Below are positions 15,228 through 26,296 of a DNA stretch of 57,742 nucleotides, in pieces. Under the pieces are notes generated by a model. That model saw only the letters and a list, made by a program, of their open reading frames with translations. It searched no databases and was not told where the DNA came from. Position 1 is the first letter of the stretch. Each line of letters starts with the position of its first letter. A program made the position numbers and the translations under genes. The stretch lies in the NCBI GenBank assembly GCA_003022535.1, contig PXTT01000051.1:1-57742 (forward strand). Reading direction: 5' to 3'. Source of the stretch: Bacteroidetes bacterium QS_9_68_14. GTDB taxonomy: Bacteria > Bacteroidota > Rhodothermia > Rhodothermales > Salinibacteraceae.

Positions 15228-18200
15228 CTAATAAGCGTACTCGTAGCGCAGGTTCAGGCGGATGGACTCGCGGCGCAGCAGGCGCACCAGAAGGCCCTCG
15301 GTTACTTCGTACTGAATCGTGACCTCCGTCTGGATTCCGGCGTCGCCCGCGTCGCCGGCGGCCGCCCCGAGCGGCTGGCCGACGGCCACGAAGAACGGGT
15401 TCGGCAGCACGCCAGAGTAGATGTACTCCCCGGCCGTGAGCACGGTGCCGCGTTGCGGGTTGGTCCGAATCTCGATCACGTCCAGCCCCACTCCCTGCGC
15501 GCTAGCGAACCCTTCCACGAGGTTGGAAATCTGGCCGAGGGCCGCGCCGGTGGCCAGGCTGGTGGCGCCCCTCCCCCCAGCGCCAGTGCGCGCGCCGGCC
15601 GGCTGCCCTGTGGCAATGTAGGAGAAAATGTCGGTCGTAGACATCGGCGTGCTGGAGCCGAGCTCGAAGTTGAGGTCGCCGGGACGCCCGCGCACCGCCA
15701 GGGTAATCGTCACCTCGTTGCCGCGCGACTGGCGGGCCTGCACGTTGTACTCCGCCTCCAGGTCGATGGACGGGTTCGCGGGGTTGCCGTTGAAGGTGAT
15801 AACCCCGCTGGCGATCTCGAAGCGCTTGCCGAACTGGACCACGCGGCTCCGCTCGGGCACAACCTCGATGGACCCGAAGAGCTGAAGGTCTTCCTGCGCG
15901 TCTTTCCGGAGGTCGATGTCGCCCTCGAGCTGCACGTCGAGCTCGGGGTTGGCCGTCGAGCGCAGCCACGTGTCGCGCTCGATTTCCATGTCGAGGTTCA
16001 TCGCCAGCGCCTGGTAGACCTGCGAGCGGGTCGTGTCGGCCTCGGTGACGCGCACGCCGAAGTTTTCGCGCAACGCGCGCAGGTCCTGCTCCCCCAGGGT
16101 GGCCTCCGCGTAGTTGCTTTCCCCGCCGCGCAGAGCATCGAGGTAGAGGTCCGCGTCGCGCACCGTCAGGTCCCCGCGCAGAACCGGCGCCTGCGTGGTC
16201 CCTTGCAGCCGGAGGTCGCCGCTGGCGGTGGCGCGGTACCCGTCGGTTTCCACCGCGCGGAAGTTGCTCGCCCGGGCAGTCAGGTCGAGCTGGCCGAGCG
16301 TGAGCTCCTGGAGGGCCACCGTGCCGTCGATGGTGAGGCGCCCGTCTCCCGCTTCCACGACGGCGCGCTCGACCTGCACCCGGTCGTCGGTGAAGCGGAG
16401 CTGGGCGCGCACGTTCTGGTAGGCCGTCCCGATGTTGGCGAGGTCGAAGGTGCCGCCGGCCAGCGTGGCCGTGCCCCGAAGCTCCGGCGCGCCGAGCGTG
16501 CCGCCGAGCACTCCCTCCAGCCCCTCGTAGCCGAAGAGGTCCGCCACCGCCCCGATGCGAAACGCCTCGATGGTGACGACGAGGCTCTGGCGCCCATCGA
16601 AATCCACCACCCCGTCGGCAGCGATCTGCTGGCCGCCTTCGGTGAAGAGCAAAAGGCCCGAGACGCGGTACTCCTCGCCGTAGGAGATCGTCGCGTCCTG
16701 GAGGAGCTTCCAGCGGTCGGACCCGGAGCGCACGTTCAGGGTGTCGAGGCGCACGCGCTGGGCCTCGGGGCGCGGGTCGACCACGCCGGCGAGCTGAACG
16801 TCGCGCTCCGGGTCCACCTTCGCGCGAAGGCGGAGGTCGATGTCCTTCCCCCCGTAGATGGCGCTCACGTCTGCCCGGCGCACCGACGCCTGGCCGCTGG
16901 ACAGGTAGCCGGCCTCTCCGCGCACCTGCGCGTCGCGGAGCGCCTCCACGCCGCGTGCGGCGAGCGCCCGGGCCGCTGGTAGCAACCCGCCCGCCCCCGT
17001 CGAGCCGCGCGCTGTGGCGGCCGTGGCGCGCACGGCCCCGTCGAAGCTGGACACGCGCGTGTCGCCGTAGACGAGCCCGGCGACGTTCACGTCCGACTGG
17101 AGGCGGAGCGGCCCGCCCGGCTGGCCGGCGAGGCGCCCCTGGAAGCGGTTCCCTGCCACCGCCAGGGCCGCGAGGCTGTCGCCGAGGAGCGGGCGCACCG
17201 GCGCAAGGGTGTCCACACTGGCGGTGAAGCGGAAGTTGGAGGCGTATCGCTGCCCCGGGTCGTAGAGCGCGAGCGGGCCGCTGCCGGTCGCGTCGGCCAC
17301 GTTGGAGCGCACGGCGAGCGTGTCGACCACCAGCAGGCCCTCGTTCAGATTGTAGTCCAGCAGCAGGCGTTGCGCGCGGATGCCGACCGCGCGCCCGCCC
17401 GTGAGCCGAATGCGCCCCTGCGAGGTGGCCGTGCGCGGGTCGGTGCCCTGGCCCCGCACGTTGAGCGAGAGGGAGAGCAGCCCCGCGCGCGCCCCGTCGC
17501 CGAGGAGCTGGCCGACGCTCAGGCTGTCGAGGATGCCCTCGGCGCGGTACGAGAGCCGGCCGCCCGTCTGGTCGAGGCGCGCCTGGACGTCCGCACGCCC
17601 GCCGCCCTCGAACCGCAGGTCTGCCGCCAGGTCCGTCACGCCCTCGCTAGCGTCGAGGTCGAGCGTGCCACGGGCGATCGTCGCGTCGTTGATGCGCGAG
17701 CCCGTCAGGTCGATGCGCGCGTTGCCGCGAAGCTCCTCCAGCGAGAACCCCTGGCCTTCGAGCGACCGGATCTCGCCCTGGAGGTTTGTGTCGAGCCCTT
17801 CGACCCCCGCCAGCGCGCCTACGTCAATTCCCGAAAACGTACCGCTCGTGACCGCGAAGGTTGGATCCTCGGCGAAAGGCCGCCCCGTCCCGGCGAGGCG
17901 CGTCTGCCCCTCCGGCACCTCGAGCGTCCCGTCGTAGGCGAGGCGCCCGCCCGAGAGCGTAATCTCGACGGTCGCGCTCTGGATGATCTGCCGGTTCAGA
18001 CGCGAGGAGTCCAGCCGCGCAGTTCCGGCCAGCGACATCGTCTGCGGGTCCAGGCCCTGCCCGTCGAGCGTGACGCTTCCGTTCAGGCTGCTGGACTGCT
18101 CGACGTCGCCGCCGCGGTATTGGCCAAGCCGCCCGATGTTCACGTCCTGGAACGAGGCGCTTCCCACGCTGAACGATGGCGTGGCCGCGAACGGGTAGAC

Positions 18201-20239
18201 GACCGCGTTGCTCAGAGCGAAGGAGCCGCCCTCCAGGTCGGCCTGCCCGTCGAGGGCCACGCGCCCCCCGGCGACCGCCGCGTCGAGGTTGGTCGCGTTG
18301 ATGACGTAGGGCCCGTAGTACGAATCGGTGAGCTGGAGGCCGGCCACGTCCAGGCGCAGGTCGCCCTGCGGGGTGGTGCCGCTCCCGTCGAGGCGAAAGG
18401 TGCCCGTGATCGACGAGCGCGTCGTGTCGCCCGCCAGCGCGGCCACGTCGAGGTTCTGGACGCGCCCCTCGCGGATCTGGTAGCGCACCGGGTCGGCGGT
18501 GAGGGCCACGCGCCCGTCTACGTCGGCGGTGCCCTCGGGAGAGCGCACGCGCGCCTGCAGGCGCAGGCCGCCGTCGATGAGGCGCGCGGTAAACTGCCCT
18601 TCGTCGATCGCAAACCGGTTGACGCGCGAGCCGCCCAGCCGGAGCTGCGCAGTCACGTTGGCCTCGGCCACGCTCGTGCCGTAGCCTTCCACGCTGAGGC
18701 GCCCGTCGAGGTCGCTCCTCTGGCCGCTGCCTTCGGAAAAGCGCGCGAGGTCGAGGTTCTGAAAGCGCCCGTCCAGGTCGTAGGCCGGCGGCTGGCCGAA
18801 GGGGCGCACCGTGCCTTCGGCGGCGAAGGACGCCCCGCGCAGCCCGCCCTGCGCATCGAGCACCACCGTGCCGTCGCCCGGAAAGCGCGCGTCGAGGGTC
18901 GTGCGGTCGAAGAGGTACTCGCCGACGCGCGTGTCGAAAACGGCCGCACGGGCAGTGCCTTCGAGGGTTTCGGCAGAGGTCCCGCTGAGGTCCACCGCCA
19001 CGTCGCCGTTCACTTCGCCGACGGGCGCCCCCTCCATGAGAAAGCCGGGGTCGAGGCCGCGCACCTGCCCGTCGAGGTCCGCCCCCAGCGGCGCGTTGCC
19101 GAAGCCCGTGGCCACCGTGCCGCTGAGGGTGGCCGTCCCCCCGTCGCTGAAGGTGGCGTCGAGCGTCGGCCGCAGCCGCTCGCTCGTCCCGGCCACGCCG
19201 AGGTCGAACCGCACGCTGCGGCTCGGGTCGATGTTCGGCACGAAGCCGGCCAAGTCACGGAAGCTCAAGGGATCGGCGTTGAGCCGGAAGTCGATGTTCT
19301 GCACCGGCCCGCTCTCCGCGTCGGGAAGCAGCAGCGTGCCCTGCCCGCTCACGTCGCTGTACGGGGAGTCGAGCCCGAGATTGCGCAGCGTGAGCGTGCG
19401 CTCCGCCCTCCACCGAAGTTCATGTCGGCGGCGAAGAACTCGAGGCCCCGCGCGCGCAGGGTCGAGTCGGTCCCGTTACGGGTGTGGAAGCGGGCGTCGA
19501 GCCGTCCGCCCCGCAGGCGCACGCTGTCGAGGCGGACCGTCCAGGCGCTGGCGGTGGTATCCGCCGTGTCGTTCACGAAGGGCTGGAGCAGGTCCCACGA
19601 GCCGTCGGCCTGCTGAGCCATGCGCACGTCGGGGCCAAAGACCTGCCCTCCGCTCAGGTGCACGCGGTTCGAGAGGAGCTCGAGCAGGCGGTAGTCGCTG
19701 TTGAGCGAGTCGATCTGGACCATACGCACCGAGTCGGGCGCAGTGCGCGGCGCGGGGCCGGGCGCGGCGGGCACCTCGTCGGAGGGCGTAAGCGGGCGCA
19801 CCCCGAGAGTACTTCCTTGCTTCGCTGCGGGGCGCACGAGACGCACGCCCTTCGCCTCCAAGTGGGTGATCCAGTTGCCGTCGAGGTCGTCGATCTGGAG
19901 CTGCGCCTCCCCGAGCGGGTTGACCTTTGCGAGGATCAAGTCTTTGGCCGCGCGCGAGCCCCACTCCGTCTGCAACAGCAGAAGCCCTACGCCCAGCAGC
20001 ACCAACACCGCCGCCACCAGCCCGCCGAGGCCGTAGGCAAAGCGCTTGGCCCCGCGCCACGCGAGGGCGGCGCTGCCCGGGCGCTCCTCACGCTCCTGCT
20101 GCGTGGAGTCGCCCTTGGGTCCGCTCTCCGAGGCGTGGCCGCCGGCCCCTTCTTCGCCCGCCGACGCGCCGGGGCTGTTCCCGCCGGTTGCGTCGGCGGA
20201 CCGGTCGCGGTCAGGTCGGTCGCGGTCGGGAGAAGGCAC
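15228..20239 (-). CDS. tamB: TamB-like translocation/assembly protein, split by a frameshift
   Basis: Two ORFs in adjacent frames make one gene of about 1,670 codons. The N-terminal ORF (20239 to about 19406) has a disordered head, a membrane anchor (GLGGLVAAVLVLLGVGLLLL) and the start of the repetitive beta region. The second ORF continues as AERTLTLRNLGLDSPYSDVS and holds the long beta-helix repeats and the C-terminal DUF490 block (EIASGVITFNGNPANPSIDL), ending LNLRYEYAY. Adding one base to the CCC at 19406-19408 (GGG on the coding strand) joins the frames cleanly. TamB spans the periplasm, carries lipids and assists outer-membrane assembly; the barrel partner lies just upstream. The rest of the gene looks intact, so the lesion is either recent or a sequencing error. 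Confidence 0.85.
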
Positions 20240-20396
20240 AGGCGTTGCCGATGAGGGAATCAGAGGGCGGGCACGGCTGTCGTGCCCTCACGTCAAGGGG
20301 CGCGTGCGGCAGATGCCCGAAGAACCCGTCTGCGTGCAAAACGACCGCCGTCCGCGGTCCACCGTTGAACGCCACAGGCATTCAAGCCACAGGCGT

Positions 20397-22658
20397 TCAA
20401 AACGACTGCCCGATGCTCAGGTGCAGGCGCAGGCGGCGCCAGAAGCGCGCGTCGGGGGCGTTGCACCCGCCGGTGCCTCCTGCCCGGCACTGCCGGTACT
20501 CGAAGACCTCCTGGGGGTCGCGCAGGTCTTCGAAGTCTGGGTTGAGCTTGTAGGCCAGGTCCAGGCGCAGAAAGCCCACGGGCGTGCGGTAGCGAAGGCC
20601 CGCCCCCGCCCCGTAGCGAAAGTTCGCAAGCGAAAACTGGTCCAATGCCTGCTCGGCCGCGGGCACGGGGCTCTGGGCGTTCCACACCTGCCCGCCGTCG
20701 AGGAAGGCCGCGGTGCCCCAGCTTTCGCCCAGGCCGGGAAAGGGCATGCGCAGCTCGGCGCTGAGGGACACCTTCGCGCGCCCGCCAACGGCCTCGTAGA
20801 CGTAATCGGGGTTGTCGGGCTCCGACTCGTAAACCACCTCGCGCGCGACCTTGGGGCCGGCCAGGCGCTCGACCCAGCCGCGCACGTCGCTGGCGCCGCC
20901 GGCGTAGTAGTAGACCGGGTCGAAGCGGTTCTCGAACGTCGTAAACGCCTCGCCCGCCGGGTCCCCCAGCGCGCGCCGGCTCCGGCCGTAGGGCCACACG
21001 CGCCCCCCTTGCACGCGCCCGGCGAGGCTGGTCCCGTCGGTGAGCGGCTGATAGCCGGTCAGCTGGGCGCCGGCCTTGACGTACTCGGTGCCGGAGCGGA
21101 TGGGCAGGTTCAGCCCCGCTTGCACGAACGGACGCACCAAGAAGCCGCGGCTGGGGCTTACGTAGTCGTCGGCGCGGCCCAGCGTGGCGCTGGCCGTGAG
21201 CACGCTGCGGTTGAAGATGTCGCGCGTGCGCTCCGGCTGCACGCCTGGCACGCCCTCGCCCGGCTCCGGGGGACCTTCGCGCAGGTCGGTGCGAAACTGA
21301 AACGCGCGCGTTAGCTCGTACTCGAGCGTGACCGTGCGGTACGGGAAGAGCTCGTAGACGGCCGTCGCGTTGAGCCCCACCTCCGCAGAGTTGGTGCCCA
21401 GAAAGCGGTCCGACTTCAGCAGCTGCGGGTTGCTGCCGAACTCCCCGAAGACCGTCCCTACGCCGCTGAGCTTGGTGGTGAAGAGGTACGGCTGGCGCAC
21501 CGAGGCGCTGGCGCGAAAGAGGCGCTCGGCCGCCACGCGGTCGGCCCCGCCGCGCGCGCCGAAGCCGGTGTTGGCCACGAGGCTGAAGCTCAGCTCGCGC
21601 GCGTCGCCGAGGAAGTTGCGGTGCGTCCAGCTTCCTTGCCCCGTCAGGCCCAGGGCGCGCGAGTAGCCGCCCTCGGCGGTGAGGTAGCGCAGGCTCGCCT
21701 CGCGCACGTTGTAGCGCACCGTCACCGTCGAGTCGCGCGGCTGCCCCTCCGGCACCTGCGCGAGGGCCACGCGAAAAAGCTGGAGCCCGAAGAGCTCGCG
21801 TTGTCCTCGCGCCAGCGCCTCGGCGTCGAACCAGTCTCCCTCCGCGAAGGGCAGCTCGCGCAGCACCACGCTCCGGCTCACCGACTCGTTGCCCTCCACG
21901 ATAATCGAGTCGATTCGCGCGCGTGGCCCTGCATCGAGGAAGTAGTTCAGGTCCGCCGTGTTGGCCGAGGAGTCGATCTCGACGGCCGAGCTGGTGCGGG
22001 CGAACGCGAACCCCTGGTTTTTGAGCTCTTCCAGAATGCCGCTTTCGATCTGTGAACGATTGAACTGATTGTAGCGGTCCCCGAGCCGGAAGTCTCGGCT
22101 GTCGCGGAAGTCGTTCCAGCTTTCGCGGATCTCGCCGGTGAACTGCTGCCCGGCGTAGGTCGTCGAGTCCGGACCCAGGAAGTTCACGTCCTGGATAATC
22201 AGCGGCGGGCCTTCTTCGATGGAAAAGACTACGTCGATCTCGTTGGCGGCGGTGTCGAGCACCGTCGGGCCGTAGCTGATCTTCGGTTTCAGAAAGCCGT
22301 TTTGCTGGTAGTACTGGCGCAGGCGCGCCACGTCGCGTTGCAGTTCGAGGGGCGAGAACGGGTGCGGCGCCACGTCCAGGAAGAATGAGAGCGGCGGCGT
22401 CCCCCTCGCCTTGTCGTAGAGCGAGGGCCCCTCGGTAGCCACCTGCGCGGCGAGCTCGCTTTCGCTGAAGGTCTGTGTGGAACGGAAGCGAAAGTCAACG
22501 TCGCCGGTGGTCGTGTTCTCGTTGACCCGGAAGAGCGGCACGCTTTCCTGCGCGGTCGCGGGCGGAGCCCCCAGCGCCAGCCCCCCCAGCAGCAGCAACG
22601 CGGCGACCGGCCCGGCGGCGGCGGGCCACGACAAGGCCAGACGACAGCAGCGCACCAC
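20397..22658 (-). CDS. TamA/BamA-family outer membrane barrel protein
   Basis: About 754 residues from a GTG (VVRCCRLALSW) with a signal peptide cleaved after ATAQ. POTRA-type repeats follow (for example LIIQDVNFLGPDSTTYAGQQ and RARIDSIIVEGNESVSRSVV), then a 16-strand-type barrel of the bacterial surface antigen family (AGGASDVRGW is the conserved strand-loop). The last residue is Phe (HLSIGQSF), the usual barrel-recognition end. It is upstream of TamB, which supports a TamA role; BamA proper is usually longer with five POTRAs. The track ORF of 1,404 codons is this gene plus about 650 codons of antisense read-through. Confidence 0.87.
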   Translation of the reverse strand: MVRCCRLALSWPAAAGPVAALLLLGGLALGAPPATAQESVPLFRVNENTTTGDVDFRFRSTQTFSESELAAQVATEGPSLYDKARGTPPLSFFLDVAPHPFSPLELQRDVARLRQYYQQNGFLKPKISYGPTVLDTAANEIDVVFSIEEGPPLIIQDVNFLGPDSTTYAGQQFTGEIRESWNDFRDSRDFRLGDRYNQFNRSQIESGILEELKNQGFAFARTSSAVEIDSSANTADLNYFLDAGPRARIDSIIVEGNESVSRSVVLRELPFAEGDWFDAEALARGQRELFGLQLFRVALAQVPEGQPRDSTVTVRYNVREASLRYLTAEGGYSRALGLTGQGSWTHRNFLGDARELSFSLVANTGFGARGGADRVAAERLFRASASVRQPYLFTTKLSGVGTVFGEFGSNPQLLKSDRFLGTNSAEVGLNATAVYELFPYRTVTLEYELTRAFQFRTDLREGPPEPGEGVPGVQPERTRDIFNRSVLTASATLGRADDYVSPSRGFLVRPFVQAGLNLPIRSGTEYVKAGAQLTGYQPLTDGTSLAGRVQGGRVWPYGRSRRALGDPAGEAFTTFENRFDPVYYYAGGASDVRGWVERLAGPKVAREVVYESEPDNPDYVYEAVGGRAKVSLSAELRMPFPGLGESWGTAAFLDGGQVWNAQSPVPAAEQALDQFSLANFRYGAGAGLRYRTPVGFLRLDLAYKLNPDFEDLRDPQEVFEYRQCRAGGTGGCNAPDARFWRRLRLHLSIGQSF

Positions 22659-22831
22659 GAGCGTACCGCGAGTTCGGAGGCGAGAGCAACGGGGAGGAGC
22701 CGCCCCGGAGGCGGCCGTTCCAGAGGCGCCCTTGAAGGTAGAGAAACGCGCCGGCAAGCAGGAAGCACCGGCGCGTGGGACGTCCTCCCCAGACTTCCCG
22801 CGCAATCCTCGTGCCACCGAACGGGCCGCGG

Positions 22832-24025
22832 TCACGACGCCCCTTGCTCCGGCGGGGACTCGCGCGGCGGAGACGGTGCCTCCGGGGCCGCGCTTTCCGC
22901 GTCGTCGGAGGGCGGCGCGGGCCTGAGCTCGGCGCGCTCGATGTCGAGCGGGGCATCGAGTGGGTCGTGGTCCGGGCGGCGCAGGCGCTCGCGGGGCGGA
23001 GTCTCCGGCTCGGGAGCGCGCGCGCCCGGCGCCCCGTCGCCGAGGGGCCGCTCGCGCGCGGCGGCCTCGAGCTTGTCCCCGGAGGGCGTCGTCCAACCGC
23101 TGTCTTCGCGGATGCGTCGCCGCTGTTCGTGGAGCGAAGCCACCACCGCGCCGACCATCAGCACGATGCCAGACCAGTAGACCCAGAAGACGAACGCGAT
23201 CAAGAGGCCGAAGCTGCTGGTGAGGGCCGCCACCCCGCTGCCGTCGCCCTCGAAAGGAAAGGTGCCCACGTAGGTGGCGTAGAGGGCAAAGCCGTACTTG
23301 GCCGCTTCCCAGAGCACCGCCGTGACGAAAGCCCCGAGGGCCGCGCTGGTCCGGGGGGGGTGCGGCACCGGGGTAAAATAGAACAACTGGAAGAACATCG
23401 CCGCGCTTACCAGCAGCGGCACCAGCAACGAGAGCGCGTCGAACACCCCGCGCCAGCCGGCGCGCAGCCAACGCTCCAGGCCCCACTGGCGCATCAGCTC
23501 CAGCCCCTCGGCGTTGAGGGCCTGCGCCAGAAAGGAGAGGCTCACCGTCAGCAGAAAGAGCCCGCCCACTTGCGCCACCATGCGCAGGTCGAAGGCGTAT
23601 CCGCGGAGGATGGAGCGCTCTTCGTTCCAGTCTTGCTCGAAGGCGCTGGCCACGGCCAGGCGCATCGTCGTCGCCAGCGTCATGGCCGCCAGCACCAGCC
23701 CCACCGTCCCGATGCTGATGAAGGCCCCGCTCGACCCCTGAAAGACGCCCAGAAAGTCGATCACCTTCTGGCTCTGGTACGGCGGCAGAAACCCGCGCAC
23801 CACGCGCGCCACCGCCGAAAACGGCTCCCGGTAGCGCAACACGCTCCCCAGCACCCCCGTCAGCAGGATGACGATGGGCACGATGGTAACGAGAACCTTG
23901 AAGGCGATGGCCTGCGCGAAAAGGAAAACGCGCTTGGAGTTCAGCTCGCGCCAGAGGCCGTCGGCGTAGTAGCGCGGCATCGGCTGCATGCGCGCCCGGT
24001 AGGGCTTGTCCAAGTTGCTGCTCAT
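22832..24025 (-). CDS. YihY/UPF0761 family inner-membrane protein
   Basis: 397 residues with six or so membrane helices and family landmarks AIAFKVLVTIVPIVILLTGV, LLVSAAMFFQLFYFTPVPHP and AVLWEAAKYGFALY. The last 100 residues are a hydrophilic Pro/Glu/Arg-rich tail. Members were once called RNase BN or BrkB, but the family has no proven nuclease activity; function is unknown. It lies about 170 bp upstream of the TamA-like gene in the same direction. Confidence 0.85.
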   Translation of the reverse strand: MSSNLDKPYRARMQPMPRYYADGLWRELNSKRVFLFAQAIAFKVLVTIVPIVILLTGVLGSVLRYREPFSAVARVVRGFLPPYQSQKVIDFLGVFQGSSGAFISIGTVGLVLAAMTLATTMRLAVASAFEQDWNEERSILRGYAFDLRMVAQVGGLFLLTVSLSFLAQALNAEGLELMRQWGLERWLRAGWRGVFDALSLLVPLLVSAAMFFQLFYFTPVPHPPRTSAALGAFVTAVLWEAAKYGFALYATYVGTFPFEGDGSGVAALTSSFGLLIAFVFWVYWSGIVLMVGAVVASLHEQRRRIREDSGWTTPSGDKLEAAARERPLGDGAPGARAPEPETPPRERLRRPDHDPLDAPLDIERAELRPAPPSDDAESAAPEAPSPPRESPPEQGAS

Positions 24026-24217
24026 GACGGGCAGGCCGAGCAGAGAAAAGAAGCGGCGCTGGGGCGGTCACGCGGCACACGAAAGCCGTCGGCGAACCCC
24101 CATGCGAGGTCTTCGCATACGCCGAGCGCCGCCTGCTCGGTCCGGTCTGGCGGATTGCGACGCTCCCTGACCGCACCTCCCGCACGCAAGCGTTCCACAC
24201 GACCTGCGTAGCGCCCT

Positions 24218-24442
24218 TCACGAGTCGAGCCCTTTTTGCTTCTGCTCGGCGACGTCCGTCTGGTTGTAGACGGTCCGGCGCACGGCCAGCGGCACATCGA
24301 TGCGACTGAACGCCTTCGGCGTTCCTCCATGCCCGGTGACGACGACCGTACCGCAGCCGAGGAGGCGACCGAATATTCCCTGCCTGATGTCCAGCCCTTC
24401 CAGCTTCGAGAGCGACAGTTCGTACGTGCATCTCGAATCGCA
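24218..24442 (-). pseudogene. Remnant of a bacterial PH-domain (bPH2) protein
   Basis: Not in the ORF track. The minus-strand frame here has no usual start codon but reads YELSLSKLEGLDIRQGIFGR, LLGCGTVVVTGHGGTPKAFS and RIDVPLAVRRTVYNQTD before a TGA, which is the C-terminal half of the bPH2/YdbT domain (typically GRLLGYGTVVVTGTGGT). Directly upstream is an in-frame TGA, and the membrane-hairpin first half of such proteins is not found in any frame before clpX ends. I read it as a truncated gene. A frameshift with strong divergence upstream is a weaker alternative. Confidence 0.6.
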
Positions 24443-24493
24443 TCAACGCGGCGTGCAGCGACGGCCTCTGCGCCACGCTCCCTGCGCTCGCGC

Positions 24494-25867
24494 TCACGCC
24501 CGCCGCGCCCACGGCCGGTGGGCGGGGTCCCCCGTGGGCTCGCCGGGCTCCGCGAGCGGCTCGTACACGGGCGCGCCTTCCCCCTCCACCACGCCGCGGG
24601 TGATGCGGCAACGCGCCGGCTTCGACGACTGCCGGTGCAGTTCGAACGTCACGTCGAGCATGACCTCTTCGAGCACAGCTTTGAGGCCACGCGCCCCGGT
24701 GTCCAGCGCCTGCGCGCGCTCCACGACCGCCTCCAGGGCCGCCTCGTCAAAGACCAGCTCGAACCCGTCGAGGGCGAAGCGCTTGCGGTACTGCTTGACC
24801 AGCGCGTCGCGGGGCTCGGTGAGAATGCGCCGCAACGCTTGTTTCGAGAGCGCCTCCAGCGGCCCGATCACCGGCAGCCGCCCCACCAGCTCGGGGATGA
24901 AGCCGTAGTCGAGCAGGTCCTCGGGCGTGGCCTCGAAGAGCAGGTCGCGCCCCTCTTCTCCTCCGGCCGCGCTGTTGCCACCGGCCTCCGCGCGCTCCCC
25001 TGCGTGCGGCGTGGCGCGGAACCCGACCTCCGCCTGGCGCGAAAGGCGTCGTTCCACGACCTCCTCGAGCCCGTCGAAGGCCCCGCCGCAGATGAAGAGA
25101 ATACCCGTCGTGTCGACCTGCACGAGCGGCTGCTCAGGGTGTTTGCGCCCGCCCTCGGGCGGGACGCCGGCGATCGTGCCCTCCAGGAGCTTCAAGAGCG
25201 CCTGCTGCACGCCCTGCCCCGAGACGTCACGCGTGAGGGAGGCCCCGGCGCGGCGGCGGGCGAGCTTGTCGACCTCGTCGAGGTAAACGATGCCACGCTC
25301 GGCGCGGTCGGTGTCGAAGTCCGCCGCGTGCAGGAGCTGCGACAGGATCGACTCGACATCTTCGCCGACGTAGCCGGCCTCCGTCAGCGTGGTGGCGTCG
25401 GCGATGCAGAAGGGCACGTCCAGGAGCCGCGCGAGGGTGCGCGCCAGCAGCGTCTTGCCCGTGCCCGTGGGGCCCAGGAGCAGCACGTTGGCCTTTTCGA
25501 GCGTCACATCGCGCAGGTCGCCCTCGGCCGCCGCGCGTTGCGCATGGGCTCCTTGCTCCGTTTCCTCGGCCGCAGCGCGCACGCGCTTGCGGTGGTTGTA
25601 GACGGCCACCGACAGGATTTTCTTGGCACGCTCCTGCCCCACGACGTGCTCGTCGAGGCGCTCCTTGAGGCGGTGCGGTGCAGGGAGCGGCCCGTCGAGC
25701 CGGCGGGCCGCCGCGCGCTCTTGCTCGCGCTCTCCGCTCACGATGCCCGCCGCGTCGCTGATGCAACGGTCGCAGATGTACACGTCGGGGCCGGCCACCA
25801 GCGAGTCAGTCTCGCGGGCGGGGCGCTCGCAAAACGAGCAGCGTGGCGTGTCGCTGGGGGAAGGCAT
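24494..25867 (-). CDS. clpX: ATP-dependent protease ATPase subunit ClpX
   Basis: 457 residues from MPSPSDTPRCSFC. An N-terminal C4 zinc finger (CSFC and CDRC pairs) precedes the AAA+ module: Walker A GPTGTGKT, pore loop AGYVGEDVES, Walker B IVYLDEVDK, RKH loop EGGRKHPEQ and sensor 2 GARGLK. The ClpP-docking loop position reads AEVGFRA, with a longer, Gly/Glu-rich insertion after it than usual. It unfolds tagged substrates for ClpP; clpP is not adjacent. The track start 97 codons earlier lacks family similarity and is rejected. Confidence 0.95.
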   Translation of the reverse strand: MPSPSDTPRCSFCERPARETDSLVAGPDVYICDRCISDAAGIVSGEREQERAAARRLDGPLPAPHRLKERLDEHVVGQERAKKILSVAVYNHRKRVRAAAEETEQGAHAQRAAAEGDLRDVTLEKANVLLLGPTGTGKTLLARTLARLLDVPFCIADATTLTEAGYVGEDVESILSQLLHAADFDTDRAERGIVYLDEVDKLARRRAGASLTRDVSGQGVQQALLKLLEGTIAGVPPEGGRKHPEQPLVQVDTTGILFICGGAFDGLEEVVERRLSRQAEVGFRATPHAGERAEAGGNSAAGGEEGRDLLFEATPEDLLDYGFIPELVGRLPVIGPLEALSKQALRRILTEPRDALVKQYRKRFALDGFELVFDEAALEAVVERAQALDTGARGLKAVLEEVMLDVTFELHRQSSKPARCRITRGVVEGEGAPVYEPLAEPGEPTGDPAHRPWARRA

Positions 25868-26296
25868 GGGGGGCGGGCCGAAAGGCGCGGGTAAACGAAC
25901 GGCTTCCAATGCGCCGAAGGACTTCCATGATAGGCCCTGGTACGCCCGTCGCGCAAGCGCATGCCGCTCGCGCCTCCGGTATCGCAGAGAGGCAAGCTGT
26001 CGTAGACGTGCGAGATGGTCTGTGGGACCGGCGTTTGGCTTTCCTGAAGACCTCCGCCTACCGCACACAGAAAGTGGCAGATGGGGAGATCGTGGGTGGA
26101 GGCGTGCCTGCTGTCGCTCTGGGGGTTGGCAAACCGAGTACCGTCTACCATCGGTCATCTACCGTCGGGATCCGGCGCTCGATCTCACAAGTGCAGGGCC
26201 AGAAGCCACGCCGCTCCGCGAACCGTGCCCGCTGCACTGCGTGGGGACACGGGCAACGCGCCTCCTCTTTTCCGCGCCCCGCTTCCGGCTTCTTCG
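25868..26296. other. Divergent spacer between clpX and pgeF
   Basis: 429 bp expected to hold the promoters of both genes, though no confident element stands out. It contains a short low-complexity stretch near 26140-26165 (repeats of the type TCTACCATC/CATCTACCGTC) resembling other intergenic patches in the window. No RNA gene or convincing ORF seen. Confidence 0.45.

Noticed and set aside
17370-19616. 748-codon plus-strand ORF
   Set aside because: Antisense to tamB; Arg/Ala/Val/Glu composition typical of a GC-rich shadow frame, with no domain pattern.
20397-24611. 1,404-codon minus-strand ORF
   Set aside because: Only the part from about 22658 down resembles an outer-membrane barrel protein. 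The upstream 650 codons are an open shadow of yihY and spacer DNA in a GC-rich frame.
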